The notes under the pieces: model-generated
Database searches by the model: none
Told to the model about the DNA's origin: nothing
What the model saw: the letters and a program-made list of their open reading frames with translations, nothing else
Part shown: positions 6,116 to 7,834 of the stretch, one piece after another
Position numbering within the stretch: the stretch's first letter is position 1
How the letters are laid out: each line of letters starts with the position of its first letter
Program-made: the position numbers and the translations under genes
Source of the DNA: Acidimicrobiia bacterium
GTDB lineage: Bacteria; Actinomycetota; Acidimicrobiia; Acidimicrobiales; Ilumatobacteraceae
DNA length: 7,834 bases
Assembly (NCBI GenBank): GCA_010030605.1
Contig: RHCK01000067.1
Coordinates: 1 to 7,834 of the forward strand
Direction: 5' to 3'

Positions 6116-6637
6116 GCGCTAACCCTCGAGACCCCCACACGGACGGGACTTTTCAGCTTCCCGAACCCGGTGAACGAAACATCGGCGCGGCTGGTGGCCC
6201 TCGGAGCCGTGGCCCAGTCGGTTCTGTTCCTCGTCGTGCGCGAATGGTGGGTTCTCGTGCCGTTGACCTACGGATTCGTGGCACGTGTTCTCACCGGACC
6301 GACGCTCAGCCCGTGGGGCACGATCGTCACTCGGTTCATCACTCCGCGAATCACGCGTGAGCACCGTTTCGTCCCCGGTCCTCCGAAACGGTTCGCACAA
6401 GGAATCGGCGCGGTCTTCACGGTGGGGGCGTCGGTGGCGTGGGCGCTCGGAGCACCGACAGTGTCGTACGTGCTGATCGCCGGCTTGACGTTCGCGGCCG
6501 GCCTGGAAGCATTCGCCGGTTTTTGTTTGGGCTGCGTGATGTTCGCACGATTGATGAAGTGGGGTGTGATCCCCGCCGAGATCTGCGAGGAGTGCAACGA
6601 CATCTCCAAGCGTCTCGCTCGCCCCATCACCCACTAG
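6113..6637 (+). CDS. DUF4395 family membrane protein
   Basis: This 174-residue protein matches the DUF4395 family of small actinobacterial and related membrane proteins. The family signatures are FPNPVNETSARLVAL (16-30), a GPTLSPWGT block (62-70), PGPPKRFAQGIGA (88-100) and the late GFCLGC (136-141). About four hydrophobic segments are visible (roughly 28-42, 46-60, 97-115, 118-146). Two cysteine pairs, CLGC (138-141) at the end of the last helix and CEEC (158-161) in the polar C-terminal tail, could be redox-active or bind metal. In other genomes I recall such genes beside thioredoxin-like or sulfur-transfer genes, but none is next to it here. Function is unknown. The start rests on the leaderless promoter directly upstream. 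It is transcribed towards mftF, with the long inverted repeat between them. Confidence 0.87.
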   Translation: MALTLETPTRTGLFSFPNPVNETSARLVALGAVAQSVLFLVVREWWVLVPLTYGFVARVLTGPTLSPWGTIVTRFITPRITREHRFVPGPPKRFAQGIGAVFTVGASVAWALGAPTVSYVLIAGLTFAAGLEAFAGFCLGCVMFARLMKWGVIPAEICEECNDISKRLARPITH

Positions 6638-6687
6638 CCCCAAAACCAAAACCTTTGTTGGGATCGAAACACCGTCAATTTTGGGGG
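6638..6687 (-). terminator. Possible terminator of mftF (hairpin followed by interrupted T-rich run)
   Basis: On the minus strand the long hairpin is followed, past 6658, by CAAAGGTTTTGGTTTTGGGG (6657-6638). The two TTTT runs give a weakly U-rich tail such as an intrinsic terminator needs. On the plus strand the hairpin is followed by a G-rich run without Us, so termination should be better for mftF than for the DUF4395 gene. The stem is much longer than usual for a terminator, so this may be a secondary role. Confidence 0.35.
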
Positions 6688-6773
6688 GTTAACCTCCCAA
6701 GCATCGGATGCCTCATTCGGGTGTTATCGCTTGGGTAACTGAGCCCCCAAAATTGACGGTGTTTCGATCCCAA
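6658..6773. repeat. Perfect 30-bp inverted repeat around a structured 56-nt centre
   Basis: The arm at 6658-6687 is the exact reverse complement of 6744-6773, 30 bp without mismatch, beginning TTGGGATCG and ending ATTTTGGGGG. Inside it a second stem can form between CCCAAGC (6696-6702) and GCTTGGG (6729-6735), and a third, smaller one between CGGATG (6705-6710) and CATTCG (6714-6719, one G-T pair). The whole 116-bp unit lies between two convergent genes and carries no gene. It may be a non-autonomous mobile element (MITE-like) or a dispersed repeat, or it may act as a bidirectional terminator. I see no matching target-site duplication in the bases directly beside it. No second copy occurs in the window. 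Confidence 0.9.
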
Positions 6774-6802
6774 GGGTGGGGTGGGGGGAAGGTTCGTCGC
6801 GG

Positions 6803-7834
6803 TCAGTCGAGGATCGGGACGAGAGCGCCCGCGCGACGTCGTGCCAGCGCGCCCTTCCAAACTCCGGTCCCGTACGCGACATCGTCGGCCACTCGTAGCG
6901 CCACGTATCGCAGAACATCGACATCCGGACGCGTGGTCAACCACGTGGCCACGTTCGGCACGACGGCAGCGATCAGCGCCATCCGCCGCGCGCGACGAGA
7001 AACGAGACACGCGCACAAAGTGATCGGCCACCAGGCACGGGTGAGAGCACTGGCGATGAGACGTCCGGCGTGCAGGTTGCCCCGTCCCGCCAGTCGCATG
7101 GCGATCGGCACCCGATCGGTGACGTTGCCCAACTTGCGCACCAACATGACAGTCGACCACGCCCCGGTGATCACTCCGATCACGACATGGCCGAGACCCA
7201 CCAGACTCCAGGCGGTGGCGCTCCAGCGATTGATGCGCAACGGTGTCACCGCACCCGGATGTCGTTCGTCCAACGCCGACGCGGCCGATCCGTACGACAC
7301 ACGCTGTCTCCATGCATCCATCCACGTCGAACGAGGTTGGTGAAAGACCACCGCACGCGGTTCGTAGCGACACGTGTGACCTGCTTCATCGAGTCGCCAG
7401 ACGAGATCGACGTCCTCTCCGTATCGCAGTGATGCATCGAATCCATCGACCGCGCGCAGGGAGTCGACGCGCACGAGGATCGCGGCCGCCGGAACGTACG
7501 ACACCCGTGTTCGCGCCCGCACCCGCGCGGGTTCAGCACCTAAGTCGAGCGGGGAAGAACCGGATTCGTAGCGAGCGAGCAATGATGATCCGGGGTTGCT
7601 CTTCACACGTGGCGCGACGGCAGCCACTCGTTCGTCGTCGAAGTGGGCGAGAAGAATCGTCCATGCGTCGGTTTCCCACGACACGTCGGCGTCGACGAAC
7701 AGAACGAGTTCGGTGTCGACCATCGCCAATCCCGTGTTGCGAGCCGCACCGGGGCCACCCGCCGCGTCGCGTCGCACCACGTCGGCGCCCGCCACGGGTG
7801 CCAACGGGATCGTTGAACCATCGTCGACGATGAT
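6803..7834 (-). CDS. mftF: Mycofactocin glycosyltransferase MftF, C-terminal part (cut by right edge)
   Basis: The frame is open from the window edge to TGA 6803, giving the last 343 residues of a protein that is usually about 470 long. It opens inside the GT2 fold with IIVDDGS, then GGPGAARNTGLA (26-37), the metal- and nucleotide-sugar-binding DAD (48-50), APRV (74-77), LARYE (86-90), SSPLDLG (93-99), RVSYVPAAAILVR (110-122) and RYGEDVDLVWRL (137-148, GED motif). This set, with membrane segments at about 205-225 and 268-300 and the ending VLRYVALRVADDVAYGTGVWKG (307-328), is what I know of MftF. MftF adds glucose units to premycofactocin, the redox cofactor made from the MftA peptide. A TTG at 7804 could be mistaken for a start, but the fold clearly extends upstream. 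The other mft genes would be expected to the right. No other cofactor gene is visible here. Confidence 0.88.
   Translation of the reverse strand: MIVDDGSTIPLAPVAGADVVRRDAAGGPGAARNTGLAMVDTELVLFVDADVSWETDAWTILLAHFDDERVAAVAPRVKSNPGSSLLARYESGSSPLDLGAEPARVRARTRVSYVPAAAILVRVDSLRAVDGFDASLRYGEDVDLVWRLDEAGHTCRYEPRAVVFHQPRSTWMDAWRQRVSYGSAASALDERHPGAVTPLRINRWSATAWSLVGLGHVVIGVITGAWSTVMLVRKLGNVTDRVPIAMRLAGRGNLHAGRLIASALTRAWWPITLCACLVSRRARRMALIAAVVPNVATWLTTRPDVDVLRYVALRVADDVAYGTGVWKGALARRRAGALVPILD

Noticed and set aside
5223..6140. A 305-codon open frame overlapping the racemase-like gene
   Set aside because: It is Arg-rich in a shifted frame of a gene with clear PLP-enzyme motifs, and has no support of its own.
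6638..6653. CCCCAAAACCAAAACC as a telomere-like repeat
   Set aside because: It resembles ciliate telomere units only by chance. There are fewer than two full units, in a bacterial intergenic region.
6658..6773. An insertion-sequence remnant with a transposase
   Set aside because: The 116-bp unit has no room for a transposase, no transposase fragment is visible nearby, and no target-site duplication is seen. It is kept only as a repeat of unknown origin.
7802..7804. TTG 7804 as the start of the glycosyltransferase
   Set aside because: The upstream ten codons read IIVDDGSTIP, an essential part of the GT2 fold, and the frame stays open to the edge.
1..7834. CRISPR arrays, tRNA or rRNA genes, phage or toxin-antitoxin genes
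   Set aside because: I looked on both strands and saw no regularly spaced direct repeats, no cloverleaf-like sequences and no such protein families.

Overview
The window looks like chromosomal DNA of a high-GC actinobacterium. The class Acidimicrobiia is my best guess. The evidence is GC-rich coding sequence with strong third-position bias, several starts placed directly downstream of a TAnnnT -10 box (leaderless mRNAs), a DUF4395 protein, and a mycofactocin-type glycosyltransferase. I see no tRNA, rRNA, CRISPR array, transposase or phage gene.

Layout, left to right. (1) Positions 1-343, minus strand: the N-terminal part of an ECF sigma factor, cut by the left edge. (2) Positions 430-3958, plus strand: a compact operon read away from the sigma gene. 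It starts at a leaderless promoter with a decayed D-cysteine desulfhydrase/ACC-deaminase-family gene. That gene has lost its middle and changed frame. It is followed by three intact, overlapping genes: a Cys/Met-metabolism PLP enzyme (982-2049), a 2-oxoglutarate/Fe(II) oxygenase of the isopenicillin-N-synthase type (2046-3026) and a ROK-family sugar kinase (3026-3958). (3) Positions 3965-6019, minus strand: a two-gene unit, convergent with the operon and only 6 nt from it. It holds a short, divergent alanine-racemase-like protein (6019-5072) followed by a DUF418 membrane protein (5065-3965). (4) Positions 6113-6637, plus strand: a DUF4395 membrane protein, transcribed divergently from the racemase gene, with both starts apparently leaderless. 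(5) Positions 6638-6802: a convergent intergenic region carrying a perfect 30-bp inverted repeat around a structured 56-nt centre. (6) Positions 6803-7834, minus strand: the C-terminal 343 residues of MftF, the mycofactocin glycosyltransferase, cut by the right edge. The rest of a mycofactocin locus probably lies beyond that edge.

How the parts may work together. The PLP enzyme, oxygenase and kinase genes overlap by 4 and 1 nt, which suggests co-translation and perhaps one small pathway: a sulfur or related amino-acid conversion, an oxidation and a sugar phosphorylation. I cannot name a substrate. The deletion in the first gene leaves its reading frame open into the PLP-enzyme gene, so the leaderless start at 430 would now make a 539-residue chimera. 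The most unusual items are this accidental fusion, the three-gene cassette, the 30-bp inverted repeat, and the shared leaderless promoter pattern.
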